Shown piece by piece: positions 1-6,952 of a stretch of DNA of 39,232 nucleotides. The number at the start of each line of letters is the position of its first letter. Position 1 is the stretch's first letter. The notes beneath the pieces were generated by a model. That model did no database searches. It was not told the origin of the DNA and saw nothing but the letters and a program-made list of their open reading frames with translations. This DNA is from Bryobacteraceae bacterium. GTDB taxonomy: Bacteria; Acidobacteriota; Terriglobia; Bryobacterales; Bryobacteraceae. Position numbers and translations under genes: made by a program. The stretch covers positions 1 through 39,232 of the forward strand of contig JACZJQ010000173.1 in the NCBI GenBank assembly GCA_014860455.1, written 5' to 3'.

Positions 1-113
1 GGGTAGAGGGTAGTGGTGCGGGGTAGTGAGACTGGCGACGTCTCCCACCGCCGACGAGACCAAGTGGAGCTTAGTCCAGGGGAGCGGAGGATGGGATACC
101 CTCGGAGTTCGCC

Positions 114-887
114 ATGTCCGAGGAACAGAGCAAGTCGAAAAGCATGTCGAGCAAGGCGAGCGGCACCGGCACGGGCACGGTGCTGGGCGTGCTGGACGCT
201 GAACTGCAGGCGCTGGTGCGAGACCTGGACCTTGGGGGCGTGATGGTGCCGCCCGACCACGTGGGTGCCACCATAGAACGGCTCCTGGCGTTGGCCGGTT
301 CCAGCATCAGCCCCGACACCTCCTGGCAGTCCAAATGGCTGTGGGCGCTGAGGAAGCCGACCAGGGCCAATGCCACCGGTGAACGGGGATTGGCCATCCG
401 GCTGTGCCATGCCCGGCCGGAACTGTTCTATGAGGTCCCGGCGGCGGCGGGGGTCTTCGATACTGGTGGCAAGGCCAACAAGAGGGCCAATGTGGACCTG
501 GCGGTTGAGGTCGTGCCGGGAGAGCATTACATCCTTGTCGAGCTGAAAGAGAAATCGGACAACCCGGCGTTTGCTGCCGCAGAGATCCTGAGGAACTTCG
601 TCTTGTACCTGGTTGCGAGGCGGCACGGCCCGCTGGAGTTGATTGAGAGGCGCCCGGTGCTCCAGGCCAGAAGGATCGACATCCAGGTGTGGGCGCCGGT
701 GGAGTATTACGAGGGGCGGGACTGGACGGGGCTGGAGACGACACTGGCGGAGGGATTGAGCCAGTGGGCGGTGGAGACACGGGAGAGTGGAAGAGATGGG
801 GGCATCGAGGTCAGCTTCAGCTTCAGAGTGGTGGGTCAGGATGGAAAGGTCCAGCCAGTAGCCGGTGCACGGGAGCCCATGCAATAG
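114..887 (+). CDS. Hypothetical protein with PD-(D/E)XK nuclease-like core
   Basis: A 257-residue soluble protein that I do not recognise as a named family. After a Ser/Lys-rich, low-complexity N-terminus (residues 1-22), the middle carries an arrangement resembling the PD-(D/E)XK nuclease fold. Glu90 lies in a helix, Asp128 sits at the start of a hydrophobic strand (NVDLAVEV), and Glu143-x-Lys145 sits in the next strand (ILVELKEK), followed by a helix. This D-(x14)-ExK spacing fits restriction-like enzymes, but active nuclease function is inference only. There is no signal peptide or membrane segment. The ATG at 114 is the first in frame; no strong ribosome binding site precedes it, and an ATG at 144 is an alternative start. 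It lies alone, about 200 bp before an insertion sequence, which suggests an accessory locus. It may be an orphan restriction or defence gene, or a non-catalytic relative. Confidence 0.6.
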   Translation: MSEEQSKSKSMSSKASGTGTGTVLGVLDAELQALVRDLDLGGVMVPPDHVGATIERLLALAGSSISPDTSWQSKWLWALRKPTRANATGERGLAIRLCHARPELFYEVPAAAGVFDTGGKANKRANVDLAVEVVPGEHYILVELKEKSDNPAFAAAEILRNFVLYLVARRHGPLELIERRPVLQARRIDIQVWAPVEYYEGRDWTGLETTLAEGLSQWAVETRESGRDGGIEVSFSFRVVGQDGKVQPVAGAREPMQ

Positions 888-990
888 GGCTGTTTGGGGA
901 CTGAACCCAGGGTGAAAGTGGCAGCTCGGATGCCGGGAGCGAGAGCGCATACGGAAATATCAGTAGAGACACCAGACGAGATCGCCTGGG

Positions 991-1076
991 TGGCTTTTGG
1001 CGAGGCTCTGACCACCATGGGTACCCTGAGGCCCCGTTCGGAGGCAGAACCCTCGTCAGCGCCGCGCCAAAAGCCA
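991..1076. repeat. 12-bp perfect inverted repeat in the gap before the IS
   Basis: The 888-1094 stretch holds no convincing gene. TGGCTTTTGGCG at 991-1002 is matched by its exact reverse complement at 1065-1076, with 62 bp between the arms. The left arm is part of a 17-bp sequence (990-1006) that recurs in inverted orientation at 20025-20041. A weak frame from 894 crosses the gap and runs into the insertion sequence. It may be a gene tail cut by the IS, but it is unsupported. Confidence 0.4.
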
Positions 1077-1094
1077 TTGGCTGGTTGTCGTAGG

Positions 1095-1114
1095 TTAACC
1101 CGACTTCCGCAATT
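1095..1114 (+). repeat. Left terminal inverted repeat of the IS1634-type element
   Basis: Reads TTAACCCGACTTCCGCAATT. Compared with the reverse complement of 3061-3080 it differs at only three positions (4, 8 and 18). The shared outermost TTA and the inner ACTTCCGCA define the element's end. Confidence 0.85.
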
Positions 1115-1291
1115 GTGAGTGGCTGGAGAATTTTTTGAGGCCTTTTGGACCGGGCAAGAGCGTTCCTACAAACGGCCGGTCTTTTGTTTTCAGTTCCGGC
1201 TCTTTGACGCGCCTCGGCGGACGCTTGCGGAAGCCGATGCAGTGACGACCTACCCTCTTGCGGAAGCGTTGCAGATCCGTAGGATGAGGCT

Positions 1292-2923
1292 GTGTATCTA
1301 CGGCGCTGCTATCGAAGCAAAGATGGCAAGCGCCATGCGTATTGGGCGTTGGTGCAGAGCTACCGGACGGCGCGCGGGCCGCGGCAACGAGTGGTGGCGT
1401 GGCTGGGCGTGATGGATGAGCGGGGAAGGCTGGGAGTCCGGCGCAGCGTGCAGCAGCAGCGCCAGCACCAGGTTGAATTGTTCGAGGACCAAGAGCCTGA
1501 CTGGGTGGAAGTGGATCTGAAGCGGGTGCGGGTGGAGCGCAGCCGCAAGTTTGGCGGCGTGTGGCTGGGCCGGGAGTTGATGCGGCAGTTGGGGCTGGAC
1601 GAGTTCTTCGCTCGGACTCTGCCGCAAGGCCGCGAGCAAGTGCCGTGGGCGGTGATGGCCGAGGAGCTGGTGCTGGGCCGGCTGTGCGAGCCGTCGAGCG
1701 AGTTGCATCTGGCTGAGCGGTTCTACGAGGCCAGCGCACTGGACGATCTGCTGGGGGTGCCGGCGGAGAAGGTCAACGACGACCGGCTATACCGGGCTTT
1801 GGATGCGCTGCTGCCGCACAAGCAGGCGTTGGAGAAGCATCTGAAGGAGAAGCTTGGCGAGTTGTTTGAGCTCGACTACGACCTGCTGCTGTACGACGTC
1901 ACCAGCACGTACTTCGAGGGCGAGGCGGCGAACAATCCCCTGGCCGTCCGCGGCTATTCGCGCGATCACAGGCCGGACTGCCAGCAGGTCAACATCGCGC
2001 TGGTGGTGAGCCGGTGCGGGATGCCGCTGGGCTACGAGGTCTTTGCGGATAGCCGCAACGATGCGACCACGGTGGAGCAGATGGTCGAGCACATCGAAGG
2101 ACTTTACGGCAAGGCCAACCGGATCTGGGTGATGGACCGCGGCATGGTGAGCGAGGACAACGTCGAGTATCTGCTCGAGGGCGGGCGGCGCTACATCATC
2201 GGCACGGCGAAGAACTCGCTGAAGAAGTTCGAGCGGGAATTGATGTCTGAGGACTGGAAGCAGGTGCATGAGGGACTTGAAGTGCGGCTGGTGCCAGCGC
2301 CGGGCGGCAAGGAGGTATTCATTTTGTGCCGTAGCGCCCAGCGGCAGGCCAAGGAGCAGGCCATGCACGAGCGCTTCGAGAAGCGGATCGAAGACGGCTT
2401 GCGCAAGATCGCCGAAAGCTGCCCGACGAAGCGGCAGCAACCGGGAGTGATCGAACGCCGGGTGGGGCGGTTGCTGGGCCAGAACACGCGTGCCGCGGCT
2501 CTGTTTGCCGTGCGGGTGGAGACAGATGCGGTTGGCTCAGCTCAACTCCGGTGGACGCACTTGGAAGCCTGGCGCGAGTGGGCGCGGCTGAGCGAGGGCT
2601 GTTACGTGCTGCGCAACAATGTCACCGACTGGGCGCCGGAAGAACTCTGGCGCGCCTACATTCAGCTGACCGAAGCCGAAGCAGCGTTCCGGATTCAGAA
2701 GTCGGATCTCGAACTCAGGCTGGTGTGGCACCAACGGCGGGACCGGGTGGAGGCGCACATTCTGGTGTGCTTCCTGGCCTACGTGCTGTGGAAGGCGCTG
2801 GCGGCGCGATGCCGACAGGCCGGGCTGGGCGATGAACCGAGACAGGTCTTCCAGGCGCTGGCTGAGATCTCGATGGTCGATGTGGTGCTGGCAGCGCGGA
2901 ACGGGATTGAGATCCGCAAATGA
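1292..2923 (+). CDS. IS1634-family DDE transposase
   Basis: A 543-residue transposase of the IS4 superfamily, IS1634 type, which catalyses cut-and-paste movement of the surrounding element. Recognisable parts in order: a basic N-terminal region (1-50) with the WALVQSYRT and VVAWLG motifs; a helical DNA-binding region; the first catalytic Asp at 202 (LLLYDVTSTYFEG); the second at 282 (RIWVMDRGMVS); and the catalytic Glu region near 461-463, in the YREK-like context of a YIQLTEAEAAFR segment. The long insertion before the final Glu is typical of IS4-like enzymes. The start is GTG at 1292; no in-frame ATG gives a full N-terminus. The length matches the usual 500-600 residues and there is no frameshift, so it may still be active. 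Confidence 0.92.
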   Translation: MYLRRCYRSKDGKRHAYWALVQSYRTARGPRQRVVAWLGVMDERGRLGVRRSVQQQRQHQVELFEDQEPDWVEVDLKRVRVERSRKFGGVWLGRELMRQLGLDEFFARTLPQGREQVPWAVMAEELVLGRLCEPSSELHLAERFYEASALDDLLGVPAEKVNDDRLYRALDALLPHKQALEKHLKEKLGELFELDYDLLLYDVTSTYFEGEAANNPLAVRGYSRDHRPDCQQVNIALVVSRCGMPLGYEVFADSRNDATTVEQMVEHIEGLYGKANRIWVMDRGMVSEDNVEYLLEGGRRYIIGTAKNSLKKFERELMSEDWKQVHEGLEVRLVPAPGGKEVFILCRSAQRQAKEQAMHERFEKRIEDGLRKIAESCPTKRQQPGVIERRVGRLLGQNTRAAALFAVRVETDAVGSAQLRWTHLEAWREWARLSEGCYVLRNNVTDWAPEELWRAYIQLTEAEAAFRIQKSDLELRLVWHQRRDRVEAHILVCFLAYVLWKALAARCRQAGLGDEPRQVFQALAEISMVDVVLAARNGIEIRK

Positions 2924-3060
2924 TGTGTCAGCCAGCCGACCGAGCACCAGGCGATCCTGCTGCAGAGGCTCGGCTTGCATATGCCCGCCAATCACGGGAA
3001 AACGGAAATGTAGTGGAAACTCGCCTGCCTCGGCGTTGCAGGCAAAGACGTTACCCGTCA

Positions 3061-3080
3061 AACTGCGGAAGTTGGGCTAA
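3061..3080 (-). repeat. Right terminal inverted repeat of the IS1634-type element
   Basis: Reads AACTGCGGAAGTTGGGCTAA on the plus strand, the imperfect reverse complement of 1095-1114. It ends the element about 140 bp after the transposase stop codon. Confidence 0.85.
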
Positions 3081-3417
3081 GTGCGGTGGCGAGCGAAGCG
3101 TAATCAGAAGAGTCCGTGGATCAGTCCCGGCTCAGGCAGGCAGCGTTGTCTCCCAATTCCCGCGGTGCAGTCCGCGGTTGGAGGTCGAAGCGCGCATCGA
3201 CCGGCACTCCCTCTTCCTTTCTCCCAGAGGACCGCACGGCCATCCGTGCAGGTTTCAACTGCTGCAGGAACATGAAGCGTGAGTGCCGGGTCGATGGCAC
3301 AGCTACCCATCGGCCACCGAACAGAGTTGACGCTGGTCCTCGGCGGGCTGCATCGCGAATACCGGCTGGAGCAGGTGGCCGCATAGCGCCGATCGAGTTT
3401 TGGCGGAGCACACCGGC
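3081..3417. other. Gene-free gap, possibly with a short transposase-like tail
   Basis: No full gene is supported between the IS end and the minus-strand glycosyltransferase. A short plus-strand frame from GTG 3279 to a stop at 3384-3386 (35 codons) reads with a segment VLGGLHREYRL. This vaguely resembles the C-terminal tails of integrase-type transposases, and an in-frame stop at 3273 separates it from upstream sequence. It may be the remnant of another element, but the match is from memory and weak. Confidence 0.25.
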
Positions 3418-4494
3418 TCAACTGTCAATCACCGACTGGATCATGTCGCTCATGGCGCGGGCGAACTCGCCTTCGGAGAAGCGTGTCGCGAAAGCCTGCA
3501 AGCGATCGACCTGGATGGAAGCCTCCGCGGCCTCAAAGCGGCGCACGGCACCTTCGAGGTCGCCCTCGAGAGGCTGACCATAGAAGAATGCCCCCTCGGG
3601 AGGAACACTCTCCAGGGCCCCTCCCCGGCCGAGAGCGATCACAGGCTTGCCGCTGGCCACGGCCTCGACGGCGGTGATGCCGAAGTCCTCCTCCCCGGGA
3701 AGGATGAGCGCCCGGCAGCTCGCGTATAACGACTGCAGGTCTGAGTCGGAGACGCGTCCGCAGAACTCGATATTGCCGCTGGCCATGCGCTTCAGTTGGC
3801 GGTATTCAGGGCCGTCGCCGACCAGGCGCAGGCGGGCGCCGGTGCGGGAGAAGCAGCGGACCGCATAATCGAAGCGCTTGTAGGGGACCAGTTCGCCCAC
3901 GGCGAGAAAGTAACCTTCGGGTTGTTGCCAGCGGAATTGATCCACGGCAACCGGCGGATAGATCACCCGGGACTCGCGCCGGTAACACTTCCAGATACGG
4001 AGGCGGATGTTCTCGCTGTTGGCGGCGAACTCATCGACCCGAGAGGCGGAGGCGAAGTCCCAAATGCGGAGGTAGTTGGAAATGGGCACCATCGCGAGGC
4101 GCTGCCACGGTGGCGCCCACTCATTGCGGTAATCCGGATACATGTGCCAGAGGTAGCGCATGGGGGTGTGGCAGTAACAGATGTGTTTGGTTTCCGCCCG
4201 GGTGATGACGCCTTTGGCAGGGCCGGATTCACTGCTGATCACGAGGTCGTAGTCGCGCAGGTCGAAGTTCTCAAGCGCCATGGGCATGAGCCCAAGGAGG
4301 GCGCGGTGGAACCGGCGGCCTGGATTGAGGAATGACGCTGTAACTCGATGGGAGCGAATGGTGGTTGAGACGGAGGCGGGGTTGTAGAACAGCGTGAAGA
4401 TGTCCGCCTCGGGCAGGAGGCGGCAGAGAGCTTCCAGCACTTTCTCGCCGCCCCGCATTTGGAGCAGCCAGTAATGCGCGAGCGCAATACGCAT
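3418..4494 (-). CDS. Family 4 (WbaZ-like) glycosyltransferase
   Basis: A 358-residue cytoplasmic GT-B fold glycosyltransferase that would add a sugar, often mannose in close relatives, to a lipid-linked polysaccharide intermediate. The N-terminal acceptor domain begins MRIALAHYWL and includes a Gly-Gly loop (MRGGEKVLEAL, about residues 13-23). A CYCHTPMRYLWHMYPDY segment at 106-122 is typical of WbaZ-like mannosyltransferases. The C-terminal nucleotide-sugar domain starts near 195 (YFLAVGELVPYKRFD). It carries the family Glu-x7-Glu motif near 269-277 (EDFGITAVEAVASGKPV). The ATG at 4494 gives a full-length protein. It is divergent from the flippase gene across 57 bp and is the leftmost gene of the exopolysaccharide locus. 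Donor and acceptor cannot be read from the sequence. Confidence 0.88.
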   Translation of the reverse strand: MRIALAHYWLLQMRGGEKVLEALCRLLPEADIFTLFYNPASVSTTIRSHRVTASFLNPGRRFHRALLGLMPMALENFDLRDYDLVISSESGPAKGVITRAETKHICYCHTPMRYLWHMYPDYRNEWAPPWQRLAMVPISNYLRIWDFASASRVDEFAANSENIRLRIWKCYRRESRVIYPPVAVDQFRWQQPEGYFLAVGELVPYKRFDYAVRCFSRTGARLRLVGDGPEYRQLKRMASGNIEFCGRVSDSDLQSLYASCRALILPGEEDFGITAVEAVASGKPVIALGRGGALESVPPEGAFFYGQPLEGDLEGAVRRFEAAEASIQVDRLQAFATRFSEGEFARAMSDMIQSVIDS

Positions 4495-4551
4495 TGTGAT
4501 GGCAGTTTAGCACCCGTCAGCGAGCATACATGTTATGTTCTTTCAGCAGCC
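4495..4551. promoter_or_regulatory. 57-bp divergent intergenic region (glycosyltransferase / flippase)
   Basis: The only space between the start codons of the minus-strand glycosyltransferase (4494) and the plus-strand flippase (4552). Promoters for both must lie here or inside the coding ends. It is AT-richer than its surroundings (ACATGTTATGTTC around 4528-4540), but I cannot assign -35/-10 boxes with confidence. Confidence 0.35.
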
Positions 4552-5886
4552 ATGCGATGGATGCAGCGCATAAATGCGGCGCGGCCGATGCTGTCGGACA
4601 CCCTGATCGTGGCGGCCGGCAACGTGGTGGTGAAGGGTGCGGGGCTGCTGAAGCTCATCATCACGGCGCACCTTTTCGGCACGAGCGACGCGCAGGATGC
4701 GTTTCTGGCGGCATTCCTCCTACCGTCCTCGTTGGGGGACATTTTCGCAGCATCAGCAACGCCTGCTCTGGTTCCGGCGATGGTCCGGCTGCAGCCTGGA
4801 GAACATGATCGGGAAGCGGACGAACTGTACCGGTCGGCTTTTGCTTCCAGCGTGGCGGCGATGTGCGCGATCGCCGGCCTGCTGGCGCTGGCGGCGCCGG
4901 CGGTCTTCGCAATCATCGCGTCGGGTTTCAGCGGGGAGAAGACTCAACTGGCCACGACGCTCTTTTACTGGCTGCTACCGCTACTTCCCCTGGCCGGGTG
5001 CAATGTGGTCTGGCGTGCGGTTTTGAATGCGCACCGCCGTTTTGCGCTGGCAGCCGTGGCGCCCGCGGTGACTCCATTAACCACGTTGGCCGTCCTGGCG
5101 GGCGGCGCCTCACGCTGGGGGATCTACGCGTTGGCGTTCGGGGTTGTCGCCGGTGGGATGGCGGAAGCTGCACTGCTCGCGGCGGCCGTCCGCCGGCTGG
5201 GTTACGGAGTGTGTCCTCTGTGGAGGGGTAGGGGAGAGGGCCTGCGGGACGTGCTGCCGCAATTCGCACCCTTGTTGGGCGGCTCACTGCTCTTGGGCAG
5301 TTGCCCGCTCATCGACAATGCCATGGCCGCGGGCCTAGAGTCAGGCAGCGTGTCCGTACTCAATTTCGGCACCAGGCTCACAACCGTGCTCGCCTCAATC
5401 GGGCCCGCAGCGGTGGGTACGGCCGCATTGCCTCACCTGGCCGATATGGCGGCGCGCGGTGAATGGCGGAAAATGCGAGGAGATCTGCGGTGGTTCGGCT
5501 CGCTGATTGTGGCGGCGGTGATTCCGGTGGCCGCGGTCCTGATCGCGCTTACCGAGCCGCTGGTGCGCATCGCTTTCCAGAAGGGGGCTTTCAGCGAGGC
5601 CTCGACGCTCGCCGTGGCTGCGGTACAGCGGTACTCACTGCTTCAGATACCATTCGCGGTGTTGTCCGCACTGGGATTCCGGCTGGCGGCTTCGCTGCGG
5701 GCCAACGAACTGTTCCTGCCGGTAGCCGCAGTGGGGTTCTGTGTAACGGTGACGGCGGACTACCTGTTGCGTCAGGCGCTGGGCGTGCCGGGCATCGCGC
5801 TGGCGGCGACGCTTTCACAAATCGCGATGATTTCAACGCTCGCAGTGCTGCTTGCGCGCCGCCTGCGCAAGGGAAGGGCAGCATGA
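4552..5886 (+). CDS. MurJ/Wzx-like lipid-linked oligosaccharide flippase
   Basis: A polytopic inner-membrane protein of the MOP superfamily (MurJ/MviN type), about 444 residues from the chosen start, with 12-14 hydrophobic helices. Such proteins flip undecaprenyl-linked precursors (lipid II, or O-unit analogues) to the periplasm. Diagnostic features are the N-terminal SDTLIVAAGNVVVKGAGLLK helix and the AHLFGTSDAQDAFLAAF segment, which matches the MurJ helix-1/2 region. Later hydrophobic segments include LVRIAFQKGAFSEAST. The frame is open from 4459, but the ATG at 4552 is preferred: the earlier start would run into the divergent glycosyltransferase and adds a non-hydrophobic leader. ATG 4561 is also possible. 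In this polysaccharide cluster it more likely serves as the Wzx-like flippase than as the essential lipid II flippase; that is inferred from context. Confidence 0.85.
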   Translation: MRWMQRINAARPMLSDTLIVAAGNVVVKGAGLLKLIITAHLFGTSDAQDAFLAAFLLPSSLGDIFAASATPALVPAMVRLQPGEHDREADELYRSAFASSVAAMCAIAGLLALAAPAVFAIIASGFSGEKTQLATTLFYWLLPLLPLAGCNVVWRAVLNAHRRFALAAVAPAVTPLTTLAVLAGGASRWGIYALAFGVVAGGMAEAALLAAAVRRLGYGVCPLWRGRGEGLRDVLPQFAPLLGGSLLLGSCPLIDNAMAAGLESGSVSVLNFGTRLTTVLASIGPAAVGTAALPHLADMAARGEWRKMRGDLRWFGSLIVAAVIPVAAVLIALTEPLVRIAFQKGAFSEASTLAVAAVQRYSLLQIPFAVLSALGFRLAASLRANELFLPVAAVGFCVTVTADYLLRQALGVPGIALAATLSQIAMISTLAVLLARRLRKGRAA

Positions 5887-5928
5887 TGCTGGCTGCTAGG
5901 AGGCCCGTGTTAGACTGATTCCAGACTG

Positions 5929-5933
5929 AGGAG
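5929..5933 (+). promoter_or_regulatory. Ribosome binding site deciding the GTG start of the kinase
   Basis: AGGAG lies 8 nt upstream of the GTG at 5942. It supports that start over the in-frame ATG at 5990 and over the overlapping out-of-frame GTG at 5940. Confidence 0.6.
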
Positions 5934-5941
5934 CGACTGGT

Positions 5942-6952
5942 GTGCTTAGGGGCGAACGGATCCTGAAACAGCCTGATTCGCATGTCGGCATGGAGTGCGA
6001 TCCGCTCCTCTACCGTACCGGCCTGTCCTGCTGCCTCACGCTCCACCCCCTGGGTTTTCCAGTACGAGTGGAAAGCAACTCCAGTGAGGTGATCTCGGGC
6101 CTCGAGGAGTCCTGGGGAGGCTTCCAGAAGGAATTCGACGCGCCGCCTGTTGAACTCAGTGTGATCGTCAGCGCTTCGACGAACCAAGCGTTGCTGTCCC
6201 CGCCCGTGTTCCGGTGCCGGCGCCACGTGCTGACAGTGGTGGCGGATGCTGAGAACTTCGCTGCATGCGACTTGAACTCGGGGTACGGCTGCGCATGGAT
6301 CACCACGCAGACCGCCAAGGACAGTGCGTATTTGCGGGATTCCTTCACCGAGGCGCTCCTGCTTTCGATGCTGAATACCCGCCATCTCTCGCCGGTGCAT
6401 GCGGCCTGCGCAGTGCGCGACGGAACCGGAGTGCTGTTGTGCGGTGATTCCGGATCCGGGAAGAGCTCGCTGGCCCTGGCTTGCGCACTGCGGGGTTGGG
6501 CATTGTTGTGCGACGACGCAAGCTTCCTGGTGCGCAGTCTGGGCGGATGCACGGTGGTTGGGAACCCGTTCATAATGCGATTCAAACCCGACGCGGTGCG
6601 ATTGTTCCCACAACTTGGCGGGCGCACCGCGGTGGCTCGCCTAAATGGCAAGCCGACCATCCACCTGCGGACATCCGAGTTTCCGCAGATCGAAACGGTG
6701 CAGCGGGCGGAAGTGCGTTTCCTGGCTTTTCTGCGGCGGGGAGTACAAGTGGAAGCGCGTCTGGTCCGGCGCGAGGCGGATAGCCAGCCCCTACCTCAAC
6801 TGACCGAATACGGGGACGTGAACGACACAATTGAGCAGCATGAGGCGCGCCGGGCACTGTCAAGCCTGCCGGCCTACGATCTCTTCTACTGCGAACTGGA
6901 TGAAGCCGTGGAGCAGTTGGACGCCATCTTTCGCTCCGGTGGTGAGTTGTGA
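5942..6952 (+). CDS. HPr kinase (HprK)-like P-loop kinase
   Basis: A 336-residue protein related to the catalytic domain of HPr Ser kinase/phosphorylase. The C-terminal half shows a Walker A P-loop, GDSGSGKSS, at 168-176. It is preceded by the conserved SPVHAACA segment (His153) and followed by LLCDDASF (Asp191-Asp192), the acidic pair used by HprK-like kinases. Residues 1-150 form a poorly conserved N-terminal domain. There is no membrane segment. Canonical HprK would be shorter and accompanied by HPr and PTS genes, none of which are here. Related stand-alone kinases tailor peptides in lasso-peptide clusters (for example the paeninodin kinase) or occur in polysaccharide loci. The GTG start with AGGAG is preferred. 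Its stop overlaps the receptor start by 4 bp (GTGA), so the two are translationally coupled. The substrate is unknown. Confidence 0.82.
   Translation: MLRGERILKQPDSHVGMECDPLLYRTGLSCCLTLHPLGFPVRVESNSSEVISGLEESWGGFQKEFDAPPVELSVIVSASTNQALLSPPVFRCRRHVLTVVADAENFAACDLNSGYGCAWITTQTAKDSAYLRDSFTEALLLSMLNTRHLSPVHAACAVRDGTGVLLCGDSGSGKSSLALACALRGWALLCDDASFLVRSLGGCTVVGNPFIMRFKPDAVRLFPQLGGRTAVARLNGKPTIHLRTSEFPQIETVQRAEVRFLAFLRRGVQVEARLVRREADSQPLPQLTEYGDVNDTIEQHEARRALSSLPAYDLFYCELDEAVEQLDAIFRSGGEL

Larger units (their letters stand above)
1095..3080 (+). mobile_element. Complete IS1634-type (IS4 superfamily) insertion sequence
   Basis: A 1986-bp element bounded by 20-bp imperfect terminal inverted repeats, left at 1095-1114 and right at 3061-3080. 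They match at 17 of 20 positions and share the core ACTTCCGCA. It contains a single intact transposase gene at 1292-2923. I see no obvious target-site duplication: the flanks read ..gtagg on the left and gtgcg.. on the right. Either the duplication has decayed, the true ends differ by a few bases, or the flanks have recombined. The intact ORF and well-matched ends suggest a fairly recent arrival. Confidence 0.85.

Noticed and set aside
91-243. ATG at 91 with a good GGAGCGGAGG ribosome binding site, giving a 50-codon frame
   Set aside because: Arg/Cys-rich product without homology, overlapping the start of the better-supported gene in another frame.
71-780. Long minus-strand frames opposite the first gene
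   Set aside because: Pro/Ser/Arg-rich composition and no recognisable motif; they mirror the plus-strand gene, as expected in GC-rich DNA.
5887-5941. Possible precursor-peptide ORF just before the HprK-like kinase
   Set aside because: Only 55 bp between genes and no open frame with a leader-core pattern; no lasso-type precursor is present here.
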